Source: Prevotellaceae bacterium
GTDB taxonomy: Bacteria; Bacteroidota; Bacteroidia; Bacteroidales; Bacteroidaceae
Reading direction: 5' to 3'
Assembly: GCA_028723525.1 (NCBI GenBank)
Contig: JAQYET010000110.1
Span: 40,042-104,041 of the forward strand
DNA: 64,000 nt
Positions 55,792-62,924 of this stretch are shown here, in pieces (position 1 is the first letter of the stretch; every line of letters begins with the position of its first letter). Position numbers and translations under genes: made by a program. Below the pieces are notes generated by a model. The model did not search any database. It saw only the letters and a program-made list of their open reading frames with translations, and was not told the origin of the DNA.

Positions 55792-56894
55792 GAATACTTC
55801 TGTTGGGGGAATACAGCAATGTGCATGCCACACTCGCCGAAGGACTGCGGACACTCGGGAACGAAGTGGTGGTGGCAAGCAACGGTGACTTCTGGAAAGA
55901 CTACCCCCGCGACATCGACCTTGCACGCAAACCGGGGAAAATAGGAGGTTTAAGTCTTTATGCAAAGATATTGTCTATCTTGCCGAGAATGAGAAACTTC
56001 GACGTTGTGCAACTGATAAACCCGATGTTCTTGGAACTGAAGGCACAGCGCATCGCTCCCATATACAGGCAACTGAAGCGCAGCAATGGAAAGGTGTTTT
56101 TGGGGGCGTTCGGAATGGATTATTATTGGGCTAAGATTAACTCCGAACAAATGCCCTTGAGATACAGCGATTTCAACATCGGCAAGAGGCTGAGAATGAA
56201 TGCCGATGCTGTGAAAGAACGCAAAGACTGGATTGGAACGCCTAAGGAAAGGCTTAACCGCAGGATTGCCGAAGAATGTGACGGAATTATAGCCGGACTG
56301 TATGAATATTATGCAACATATAGCAATGTGTTCCCCGAAAAGACGCGGTTTATTCCCATGCCGATAAATACCGGCGGCGTGAAAGCGCACGACATCGCAC
56401 CGCATGAGGGAAAGATAAAGATATTCATCGGAATAAGTCGCGGAAGGAGCGAATATAAAGGAACCGACATAATGCTGGAAGCGGCTCTCGAAGTGGCGCA
56501 ACGCCACTCGCAGGAAATGGAGATTGTGAAGGCAGAAGGTCTGCCCTTCCGCGAATACAGGCGAAGAATGGAAGGGAGCGACGCGATACTCGACCAACTG
56601 TATTCCTACACCCCGAGCATGAACTCGCTGCTGGCAATGAGCAAGGGTATAATCTGCATCGGAGGGGGAGAACCGGAAAACTACGACATACTGAACGAAA
56701 CGGAACTGCGACCTATAATAAACGTGCAACCGTGTCGTGAAAGCGTGGTGGAACAGCTCGAATGGTTGCTGGCACACAAGAAGGACATCACACAACTGAA
56801 ACGCGACAGCGTGGAATATGTATGCCGCCACCACGACCACATAAACGTGGCGTGCCGCTATCTCGAATTTTGGAACTCCGAGAGTTCTTTGTAG
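55788..56894 (+). CDS. GT-B glycosyltransferase (group 1-like)
   Basis: This 368-residue protein begins MRILLLGEYSNVHATLAEGL, the N-terminal Rossmann domain of GT4-like enzymes. The donor-side domain contains IFIGISRGRSEYKGTDIML and the GEPENYD region, where the usual EPFG-type acidic motif sits. The start is placed at ATG 55788, coupled to the preceding GT2. Its last 37 bp overlap the 3' end of the convergent maf gene. Confidence 0.85.
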   Translation: MRILLLGEYSNVHATLAEGLRTLGNEVVVASNGDFWKDYPRDIDLARKPGKIGGLSLYAKILSILPRMRNFDVVQLINPMFLELKAQRIAPIYRQLKRSNGKVFLGAFGMDYYWAKINSEQMPLRYSDFNIGKRLRMNADAVKERKDWIGTPKERLNRRIAEECDGIIAGLYEYYATYSNVFPEKTRFIPMPINTGGVKAHDIAPHEGKIKIFIGISRGRSEYKGTDIMLEAALEVAQRHSQEMEIVKAEGLPFREYRRRMEGSDAILDQLYSYTPSMNSLLAMSKGIICIGGGEPENYDILNETELRPIINVQPCRESVVEQLEWLLAHKKDITQLKRDSVEYVCRHHDHINVACRYLEFWNSESSL

Positions 56895-57430
56895 ATACGC
56901 TGCACAGGAAGTCCCATTACGTTGAAGTAACTTCCGCTGATTGACTCCACACCCACAAGTCCTATCCACTCCTGAATACCGTATGCACCGGCTTTGTCGA
57001 AGGGTTTGTAGTGGTCAACGTAGTGGTCTATCTCCCACGATGAGAGGTTCTTGAACGTCACGTCGGTAGTCACCGAGAAACTGCGTTCTCTCGTTTTGGT
57101 CTTCATGCACACGCCGGTTATGACACGATGGGTGCGCCCGCTTATCATTCTCAACATCGAGCGGGCATCGTCTGCATCAACAGGTTTTCCGAGAATTCTG
57201 TCGTCAACCACTACGATTGTGTCTGCCGTAATAAGTAGTTCGTCGTCGGCAATGTTTTCGGCATAAGCCGCTGACTTGGTGTGTGCTATACATTCTGCAA
57301 TCTTGTCGGTCGGTGTGTCTGCCGGGTAACTTTCGTCTATTCCCGGCAACAGCCTCACTTCAAAATCAATTTCGAGTCCGGACAGCAGTTCTTTTCTTCT
57401 CGGACTGCCCGATGCCAATATTATCTTCAT
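56858..57430 (-). CDS. maf: Maf-family nucleotide pyrophosphatase
   Basis: It hydrolyses non-canonical or excess nucleoside triphosphates (dTTP/UTP type in the YhdE subgroup) and has been linked to septum control. The N-terminal ILASGSPRRKELL and the middle ADTIVVVDDRILGKP with its catalytic aspartate are complete, as is SGRTHRVITGVC. The start is ATG 57430 (MKIILASGSPRR); an upstream extension to 57469 would overlap kdsC. The length is 190 aa. Confidence 0.94.
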   Translation of the reverse strand: MKIILASGSPRRKELLSGLEIDFEVRLLPGIDESYPADTPTDKIAECIAHTKSAAYAENIADDELLITADTIVVVDDRILGKPVDADDARSMLRMISGRTHRVITGVCMKTKTRERSFSVTTDVTFKNLSSWEIDHYVDHYKPFDKAGAYGIQEWIGLVGVESISGSYFNVMGLPVQRIYKELSEFQNSR

Positions 57431-57446
57431 TCTCAATATTTTTTTA

Positions 57447-57965
57447 CTACCACCCGAAAGCGCGGGCATCGCTGAGCCACTTGCCCTGCGCCCGGAGCAC
57501 TTGTTCTATAACATCCCTGCCACAACCCTGTCCTCCGCACCTGTCGCTGATGTATATGCAGGCTTGCTTCACCTCTGCACAGGCATCGGCAGGACAGCAC
57601 GGACATCCGCACCGGCGCAGAACCTGAAGGTCGGGGATGTCATCGCCAATGAAAAGGACTTCCTCGTCGGAATATCCGTAGCGTTGCTTAAATTCCTCGT
57701 AAGTCTTAACCTTTACGGTGCATTTCATGTAAATGTCTTCCACGCCGAGCCGCTCGTATCTCAGTCTCACTGCCTCTGTGTTGGCACCGGTTATTATTGC
57801 GATGCGCAATCCCAGCTTTTGGGCTAACTGTATGGCATAACCGTCTTTTATGTTTACTGTTCGCATCGGCTCTCCATCAGGGTGCAGGGGGATAGTTTCG
57901 GAACTTAACACTCCGTCAACATCAAACACTATCGTCTTTATCTTGCTTAAATCGTAGTTTATCAT
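57447..57965 (-). CDS. kdsC: KdsC-type HAD phosphatase (KDO 8-phosphate phosphatase)
   Basis: It removes phosphate from KDO 8-phosphate in the lipopolysaccharide inner-core pathway. It is a minimal HAD fold without a cap: motif I FDVDGVLS, motif [11 protein letters not shown] and motif [14 protein letters not shown]. The protein is 172 aa from ATG 57965 and lies 16 bp before maf. A cysteine-rich stretch near residues 140-150 (CGCPCCPAD) is common in Bacteroidetes homologues. Confidence 0.88.
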   Translation of the reverse strand: MINYDLSKIKTIVFDVDGVLSSETIPLHPDGEPMRTVNIKDGYAIQLAQKLGLRIAIITGANTEAVRLRYERLGVEDIYMKCTVKVKTYEEFKQRYGYSDEEVLFIGDDIPDLQVLRRCGCPCCPADACAEVKQACIYISDRCGGQGCGRDVIEQVLRAQGKWLSDARAFGW

Positions 57966-57996
57966 TGCTTTATATAGATATAAATATATCAGGGAG

Positions 57997-58833
57997 TTAT
58001 AATCGTTTGGCAGCACTTCGATGTGTTTCGGGGCTGTGCGCATCTGCCGGCAGCGAGTCGGTTCTCATTATGCTTTTGCTCATCAGTTCATAAATGTCCT
58101 GCGTGGTGCGGTCGTCGATGAGTTCGGCGTGCTTTCTCATGATGTCTGTGTCTTTTCTTACGGCGGGTCCGGTCTGTGCATCTCTGGGAGAAAGAACATC
58201 GAGTTTGCCAACGGTTTCTCTTATCAGTGGCAGCATGACATCAAACGAGATGTTGTTATGACGCAGTATTTCGTCTGCCAACGCGAAGCAGTGGTTTGCG
58301 AAGTTGCAGGCAAAGACGGCTGCGAGATGCAGATAGCGACGCTTGTCGGAGTCGAGAAGATAGACGTTATCGGTGAGTTCGCGGGCTAAATTCTCAAGGT
58401 CTGTGCATGTTTTCTCGTCTGAGGCTTCCACGAAAATGGATATTTCTCTGAAGTCAACCACTTTCTGCTTGCTGAACGTCTGCATCGGATAGAACACTCC
58501 ACGGCGGGCATCGGAGTTGCCGAAAACGCTCATAGGAACACTCCCTGCGGTATGTGCCACGATGCCCCCCACCGTTTTCTTCACCACTTCTTGGAGAACC
58601 GGAGCGAGCACGCTGTCTTTCACCGCAACGATATACAGGTCGGCATCGGTGGAGATGTCGTCAAATGAAGTAGTCCAAGCGCAGTGAAGCCTGTCTGCCA
58701 ATGCCTTAGCCGATGCTTCCGTGCGACTGAACACTTGCTCCACCCTCCTGCCACATCGCAGCAAGGCCTCTCCGAGGTTGGTCGCAAGGTTGCTTGCACC
58801 GACGATTACGATGCGTTCAATATCGCCCGACAT
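57997..58833 (-). CDS. Rossmann-fold DUF2520 protein
   Basis: This 278-residue protein has an N-terminal NADP-type Rossmann domain ([30 protein letters not shown]) and a C-terminal helical DUF2520 domain, resembling ProC-like and ketopantoate-type reductases. The substrate is unknown. The start is uncertain between ATG 58839 and ATG 58833. It overlaps the nitroreductase gene by 17-23 bp and precedes kdsC by 31 bp. Confidence 0.85.
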   Translation of the reverse strand: MSGDIERIVIVGASNLATNLGEALLRCGRRVEQVFSRTEASAKALADRLHCAWTTSFDDISTDADLYIVAVKDSVLAPVLQEVVKKTVGGIVAHTAGSVPMSVFGNSDARRGVFYPMQTFSKQKVVDFREISIFVEASDEKTCTDLENLARELTDNVYLLDSDKRRYLHLAAVFACNFANHCFALADEILRHNNISFDVMLPLIRETVGKLDVLSPRDAQTGPAVRKDTDIMRKHAELIDDRTTQDIYELMSKSIMRTDSLPADAHSPETHRSAAKRL

Positions 58834-59344
58834 GCACATTCTCCCACTTCAAACGGTCTTCGTTCTGCGGCTTCCTCTCGTCTGCCTTATGACCGAAAGC
58901 GAGGACACAGAGACATGACAAATTCTCTGGGATGTCGAGAATGCCACGTATCACGGCATCTGCGCTGGTGCCATCGGTGAGTCCGCGCCCTCGCATCTGA
59001 ACCCAGCACGAGCCAAGCCCGAGGTCTTCTGCCTGATATTGCATTGAAATGGCTGCGATGGAGGCGTCTTCTATCCAGCAGTCGTTTGTCAATGGGTCGC
59101 CCAAAACGACAACCACTAATGGGGCATCTTTGATAAACTGCGATCCGAGACTTTTCGCATCGGAAATTTTCTCTATGTCAGTCTTATCATCAACAACCAC
59201 GAACTGCCACTCTCGCCTACCCTTGCTTGTGGGCGACATGAGTGCCGCACGGAGAATTAACCTCACTTCTTCCGGCGAAATTTCCTCTTCGGTGAACTTG
59301 CGATGACTGCGGCGTAACTGCGCCAATGTATTGAAATCACTCAT
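58817..59344 (-). CDS. Nitroreductase-family flavoprotein
   Basis: This 175-residue FMN enzyme has RRSHRKFTEEEIS at the N-terminus, where the arginines bind the FMN phosphate, and the C-terminal LCVLAFGHK segment with GLGSCWVQMRG. It probably uses NAD(P)H to reduce quinones or nitro-aromatics. It is the first gene of the run nitroreductase-DUF2520-kdsC-maf. Confidence 0.9.
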   Translation of the reverse strand: MSDFNTLAQLRRSHRKFTEEEISPEEVRLILRAALMSPTSKGRREWQFVVVDDKTDIEKISDAKSLGSQFIKDAPLVVVVLGDPLTNDCWIEDASIAAISMQYQAEDLGLGSCWVQMRGRGLTDGTSADAVIRGILDIPENLSCLCVLAFGHKADERKPQNEDRLKWENVHVGRY

Positions 59345-59433
59345 CTTTGTATGTTTTATCGTTATTTCTTAGAACTTATTCGTTTTGTCGGAGCAAAAAA
59401 TATCATGCCTTACACCCGACCACTTGATTACTG

Positions 59434-59464
59434 CAAAGGTACGAATAAAATCTTTATGCACAAA
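59434..59464 (-). promoter_or_regulatory. Promoter of the nitroreductase-maf operon
   Basis: TTTG (complement of 59461-59464), 19 bp and TACCTTTG (complement of 59434-59441), giving a leader of about 85 nt to the nitroreductase ATG. Confidence 0.7.
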
Positions 59465-59550
59465 TAAAACATGATTAAAATATTAAAGGTTAAAAGCTGA
59501 CAACAAGCGGATAAACACACGTTCAACTTTTAACCCTTACTTATATGTTG

Positions 59551-59624
59551 AGCCTCTTGTCGGATTCGAACCAACGACCCCGAGATTACAAATCACGTGC
59601 TCTGGCCAACTGAGCTAAAGAGGC
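59551..59624 (-). tRNA. tRNA-Thr (TGT)
   Basis: A 74-nt tRNA on the minus strand with a GCCTCTT/AAGAGGC acceptor stem, D-arm TAGCTCAGTTGGCCAGAGCA, anticodon loop TTTGTAA (anticodon TGT) and T-loop GGTTCGAATCC. The 3' CCA is not encoded. It begins 4 bp after the SRP RNA. Confidence 0.95.
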
Positions 59625-59628
59625 GGGT

Positions 59629-59724
59629 GGGCAAGCTATCTGCATCGCACCGCTACAACCGACTACCTTTGCTACGTTCCCGTCCTGGAGGATTCGAAGG
59701 GAGCTGGTCGTGCAAGACTTGCCC
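59629..59724 (-). ncRNA. ffs: Signal recognition particle RNA, small bacterial type
   Basis: This 96-nt RNA scaffolds Ffh in co-translational membrane targeting. On the minus strand it begins GGGCAAGTCTTGC and ends GCTTGCCC, closing the long stem. The apical domain contains CCAGGACGGGAACGTAGCAA with the conserved asymmetric GGAA...AGCA internal loop. tRNA-Thr follows after 4 nt on the same strand, so both probably come from one primary transcript. Confidence 0.9.
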
Positions 59725-59737
59725 ATTTTAGCGGCTG

Positions 59738-59745
59738 CAAAGTTA
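59738..59745 (-). promoter_or_regulatory. -7 box of the SRP RNA-tRNA-Thr transcript
   Basis: TAACTTTG on the minus strand, 13 bp before the first base of the SRP RNA stem. The -33 TTTG is not evident. Confidence 0.55.
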
Positions 59746-59971
59746 GTGATTTATTTCTTAATTCTTCGCGTTTAATATAAGAAAATATGCCTTTTAACCT
59801 TTTTTGTGTTTGTTCTGAATTTAATGACTGCACATTGCCGGAAAACAAAAGAGTGAGCACGACATCTTGTGGTATGCCCTCTCTTTCAGTTCTTTATATC
59901 CCAAAAGAGCACCGCCCTCAGACCATAATTGGTTTTGTCGAAAGTTTTTTTGTTAAATACTTTAGTTTTCT
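59746..59971. other. Gene-free, A/T-rich sequence at the start of the accessory region
   Basis: About 225 bp between the SRP RNA promoter and the next plus-strand promoter. A short frame from 59787 is open for 83 codons but has no recognisable similarity and runs through the promoter. I see no gene here. Confidence 0.5.
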
Positions 59972-60002
59972 TTTGGAATATTGTAGAAAAATTATATCTT
60001 TG
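59972..60002 (+). promoter_or_regulatory. Consensus promoter of the accessory module
   Basis: TTTG (59972-59975), a 19-bp spacer and TATCTTTG (59995-60002). This is one of the best consensus promoters in the window and lies about 270 bp before the first gene, so a long leader RNA is expected. Confidence 0.8.
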
Positions 60003-60007
60003 CAATC

Positions 60008-60271
60008 GAGCGTATTATATGCTCATATTTTTTGGTAAAAAAGAGGCGTTATGTCTTCTTCTTGTATGTGAAAAGCGTCGGAAACTATTCACTAATATAG
60101 ACAAGAGATGGCTTAATGGTCTCCACGCGTATAGCGTGGGGCTGTTATTCCCACATCTGTCTATAGAGGTACTCCGACCACCTTCACATTAAGACGTGGA
60201 TATACAGTTCCACGCTTCTGCATTTTAACTTAAATGGTCTATGGGAATTGTACGACCTGAAAAAATCTATT
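60008..60271 (+). ncRNA. Putative structured leader RNA of the accessory module
   Basis: Several pairings can be seen: GAGC/GCTC (60008-60011/60021-60024), CTTAATG (60112-60118) with CATTAAG (60187-60193), CCACGC/GCGTGG (60123-60128/60134-60139), GTGGG/CCCAC (60135-60139/60149-60153) and CGTGG/CCACG (60195-60199/60210-60214). The second and third local hairpins share bases, so they exclude each other, as in a switch. GACA...GATG (60100 region) can also meet CATCTGTC. I do not recognise the family. It could be a regulatory leader or a free RNA. Confidence 0.5.
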
Positions 60272-60577
60272 ATGGCAATTTCAATGATTGAACCTCGTAG
60301 TGCTTGGTATGACATTATCAATGAACAAGGGAAAAAAGTAAAAACATTATCGCAAACTATTGGTGAAGTGGTCGGTTATGGTCCTCACTTCTTTATAGTT
60401 AGGCGCAGTGCTTGGTATGACCTCTATGATGAAAGTGGTAAAAAGTACAAAACATTAAGTGAGACTATCGGAATTATCGTCAGTGTTACAGGCGACACTT
60501 TCGTAGCGCGGCGCAGTGCATGGCTAGACACCTATGACCGCTTCGGGAAGAAGATAAACACACGTTCTGCACGTTAA
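60272..60577 (+). CDS. Small protein of three SAW-YD-GKK repeats
   Basis: This 101-residue protein starts at ATG 60272 and is built of repeats of about 36-37 residues with the core RSAWYDxYDExGKKxKTLSxTIG. The three copies begin near residues 9, 46 and 83; the last is cut short. The pattern resembles WG-type beta repeats, in which each unit forms a beta-hairpin. No signal peptide or catalytic motif is seen. I do not know its function. It is the first gene of the module, upstream of the DUF262 gene by about 60 bp. Confidence 0.7.
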   Translation: MAISMIEPRSAWYDIINEQGKKVKTLSQTIGEVVGYGPHFFIVRRSAWYDLYDESGKKYKTLSETIGIIVSVTGDTFVARRSAWLDTYDRFGKKINTRSAR

Positions 60578-60592
60578 ACCTTTTCTATTAGT

Positions 60593-60619
60593 CCCCAATT
60601 CAAAATATCAGAATTGGGG
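60593..60619 (+). promoter_or_regulatory. Hairpin just before the DUF262 gene
   Basis: CCCCAATTC (60593-60601) and GAATTGGGG (60611-60619) form a perfect 9-bp stem with a 9-nt loop, 19 bp before the DUF262 ATG. No U-run follows, so it looks like a partial terminator, an RNA-processing site or a translation control element rather than a full terminator. Confidence 0.65.
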
Positions 60620-60638
60620 GCTACAATTGAACAGCATC

Positions 60639-62333
60639 ATGGAATCATATACAAACATATCAACACTGTTGGCAGGAAAGTCAATTAGTGTGCCTAACTA
60701 TCAACGTGCTTATTCGTGGGAAACAGACCTTACAGATAAAAGTCAAAAGCAAGTCAATACATTTCTGTCAGATTTGCAGGATTATGTAAACAGCCATTCT
60801 TCTACGCCATACTATTTCGGTCATTTTCTCTTTGAGGAGAAAGGAGAGAACGAGTATGCTATCATAGACGGACAGCAGCGATTGACAACAACCGTTATCT
60901 TTCTGTCTGCCCTCTATAAGCGATTGAAGGAGATTAGAAGCATTGAAAAGGTAGAAGATTTCGATGATGACTTGTATATAGCCTATTGCAACACCATCAA
61001 GCAGAGAAGTCAATATCGCTTTTCAACAGTGGATTATGACAATCAGATGTTCCGGGACTACATAATAGACCAGACATCCAATAATCATAGCGACATAGAT
61101 ACGCTCTCAAAGGCAAGAATTGCGGATGCATTTGATTATTTTACAGCACAGCTTGCAGATATTGAAGAAAAAGACCTTCTAGCTCTTCTCAACGCCATTA
61201 CCCATGCTTCATGCACTACGCATGTGGTAAAGGATGCCGCAGAGGCTATACAGATGTTTATCTTTCAAAACAACCGTGGGAAGAAACCTACCAAATTGGA
61301 AATCATTAAGGCTCAGTTTATGTATCATATACATTTACATGCACCAGCTGAAGAAACAGAATCCATTTTGGCAGACATGACAGAGAGATTTGAGCATATC
61401 TATAAATCAATTAGTCTAATAGAGAGCTATCTCGATGAAGATAATATTCTGAATTATAGCGTCAAGATTTGTAGAAATAATTTGGATGATATCAGTTCCG
61501 CAGACTTTGTAAATGAAAATTTAGATAAAGCCGATAGTATTGCTTTTATACGTGACTTCACACGTTTATTGGCTTCTTGCTTTACCCAAGCTGCTAAATT
61601 CCTCCAGCAAGAAAAAGGAAATATGGTCTATCATGCTTTGTTGGTGTCGGCAGACAAAGGTATCATGTTCCCATTTGTTATTAAAGCCATGCGTAATGGT
61701 ATGGAACAAGATGGACTAAACCTATTGGCAAAATCTTTGGAACAAATATTCTTGCGCAATCGTATTATCGGTACTCGTGCGAATTTACTGTGGCGTCTCA
61801 ACAAATGCTATCAGGAAATGGAATCTAATGCTATGATGGTTGTCAATCATATTGAATGGATGAAGAGTCGAAATGATTGGTGGGGATTTTGGAATAATGA
61901 AGAACTTGCTCGTTGCCTCAATATGGGGATGAATCATCAAACCGCAAAGATTCTCTTATGGAAATACGAAAACTATCTGATAGCAAGCGGAAAGTCTGGT
62001 TATAGTCCTGTCAGATATGACAGCATTGCGACTCCACACCTTGAGCACATTGCACCACAAACCGAAAACACAGAAGCTGATAATGGTTATTGCCCTTATG
62101 ATGAAGAGTTCTATAACCGATATTTGGAATGTTTGGGCAACTATTTGCTGCTGTCTGGCAGTCATAATATGTCATTGAGCAATGGCAGATTTCAGATAAA
62201 GCGTGATAGTTACACATACCTACAACAACAGTCAGAAGTTCAGAGAATGACGGAGAATGACCTACTTTGGGACAAAGAGAAAATTCATCAGCGTCACTTA
62301 AAGATAGTCAACTTTTTGATACAAGCACTTTAA
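60639..62333 (+). CDS. DUF262-DUF1524 protein (GmrSD-like)
   Basis: This 564-residue protein joins an N-terminal DUF262 (ParB/Srx-like NTPase) domain with VPNYQRAYSWE and the signature DGQQRLTT at Asp77-Gly-Gln-Gln-Arg81, and a C-terminal DUF1524 HNH-type nuclease domain with His467-Leu-Glu-His470-Ile-Ala-Pro. The same pair forms GmrSD, a type IV restriction enzyme that cuts glucosylated hydroxymethylcytosine phage DNA. Defence is therefore the leading guess; the target is unknown. ATG 60639 is preferred to TTG 60627. Base composition is A/T-rich against the housekeeping genes. Confidence 0.88.
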   Translation: MESYTNISTLLAGKSISVPNYQRAYSWETDLTDKSQKQVNTFLSDLQDYVNSHSSTPYYFGHFLFEEKGENEYAIIDGQQRLTTTVIFLSALYKRLKEIRSIEKVEDFDDDLYIAYCNTIKQRSQYRFSTVDYDNQMFRDYIIDQTSNNHSDIDTLSKARIADAFDYFTAQLADIEEKDLLALLNAITHASCTTHVVKDAAEAIQMFIFQNNRGKKPTKLEIIKAQFMYHIHLHAPAEETESILADMTERFEHIYKSISLIESYLDEDNILNYSVKICRNNLDDISSADFVNENLDKADSIAFIRDFTRLLASCFTQAAKFLQQEKGNMVYHALLVSADKGIMFPFVIKAMRNGMEQDGLNLLAKSLEQIFLRNRIIGTRANLLWRLNKCYQEMESNAMMVVNHIEWMKSRNDWWGFWNNEELARCLNMGMNHQTAKILLWKYENYLIASGKSGYSPVRYDSIATPHLEHIAPQTENTEADNGYCPYDEEFYNRYLECLGNYLLLSGSHNMSLSNGRFQIKRDSYTYLQQQSEVQRMTENDLLWDKEKIHQRHLKIVNFLIQAL

Positions 62334-62343
62334 AAATAATAGC

Positions 62344-62856
62344 ATGAGTAATAAATTAGAAAAGGCTATAGAGTGGTGTGTCTTTCAAAGTAGATGGCTT
62401 CAAGTTCCTGTATATCTTGGTATGTGCGTCGTGATGGGAATGTATTCTTACGTTTTTTGTAAAGAAGTCATACATAGCCTGATAAACATAGAGACTTTCA
62501 CAGAAGAAACGATGCTTATGCTGGCCATAGGTATTGTGGATGTTTCAATGGTTTTGAATTTAATCATTGTGTGCGTAATTGGAGGATACTGGTCGTTTGT
62601 CAGCAGACTGGAGATTATTGAGAAAGACAAGGATAGTAATCAGTTCGGTTATCTTGGTAAGATAAGTCCCAATGCTTTAAAGCATAAATTGATGATTTCG
62701 CTTATAAGTATTTCTGCCGTTCATTTGCTGGAAACATTTGTAGCTGAGAAAATTGACACACAACACACAATTATGCAAATTAGTATTCATATCGTATTCG
62801 TTTTGTCTGCTTTAGGTATTACATACATGGATAAAATCGGGCATACACAACATTAA
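62344..62856 (+). CDS. YqhA-family (UPF0114) membrane protein
   Basis: This 170-residue inner-membrane protein has about four helices and matches E. coli YqhA along its length: FQSRWLQVPVYLGMC at the N-terminus, GGYWSFVSRLE, LGKISPNALKHKLMISLISISAVHLLE and a final helix before YMDKIGH. The function of the family is unknown. It lies 10 bp after the DUF262 gene and is the last gene before a strong terminator, so it belongs to the same transcript. Confidence 0.9.
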   Translation: MSNKLEKAIEWCVFQSRWLQVPVYLGMCVVMGMYSYVFCKEVIHSLINIETFTEETMLMLAIGIVDVSMVLNLIIVCVIGGYWSFVSRLEIIEKDKDSNQFGYLGKISPNALKHKLMISLISISAVHLLETFVAEKIDTQHTIMQISIHIVFVLSALGITYMDKIGHTQH

Positions 62857-62880
62857 ATACAGGATAGAGAATAAATGTTA

Positions 62881-62924
62881 GAGTGAAGGAGAACGTCTAT
62901 ACAGCATTTCCTTCACTCGTTTTT
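62881..62924 (+). terminator. Intrinsic terminator of the accessory module
   Basis: GAGTGAAGGA (62881-62890) pairs exactly with TCCTTCACTC (62909-62918), followed by GTTTTT. It closes the module just before the insertion sequence. Confidence 0.9.

Noticed and set aside
55950-56969. Long minus-strand open frame opposite the GT-B gene (339 codons)
   Set aside because: Antisense to a good glycosyltransferase frame that is translationally coupled to its neighbour; no recognisable motif.
60008-60271. Structured RNA as a HEARO/omega RNA or a retron msr-msd
   Set aside because: No IscB/IsrB HNH gene or reverse transcriptase is adjacent, and I cannot match the sequence to these classes. It is left as an unassigned structured RNA.
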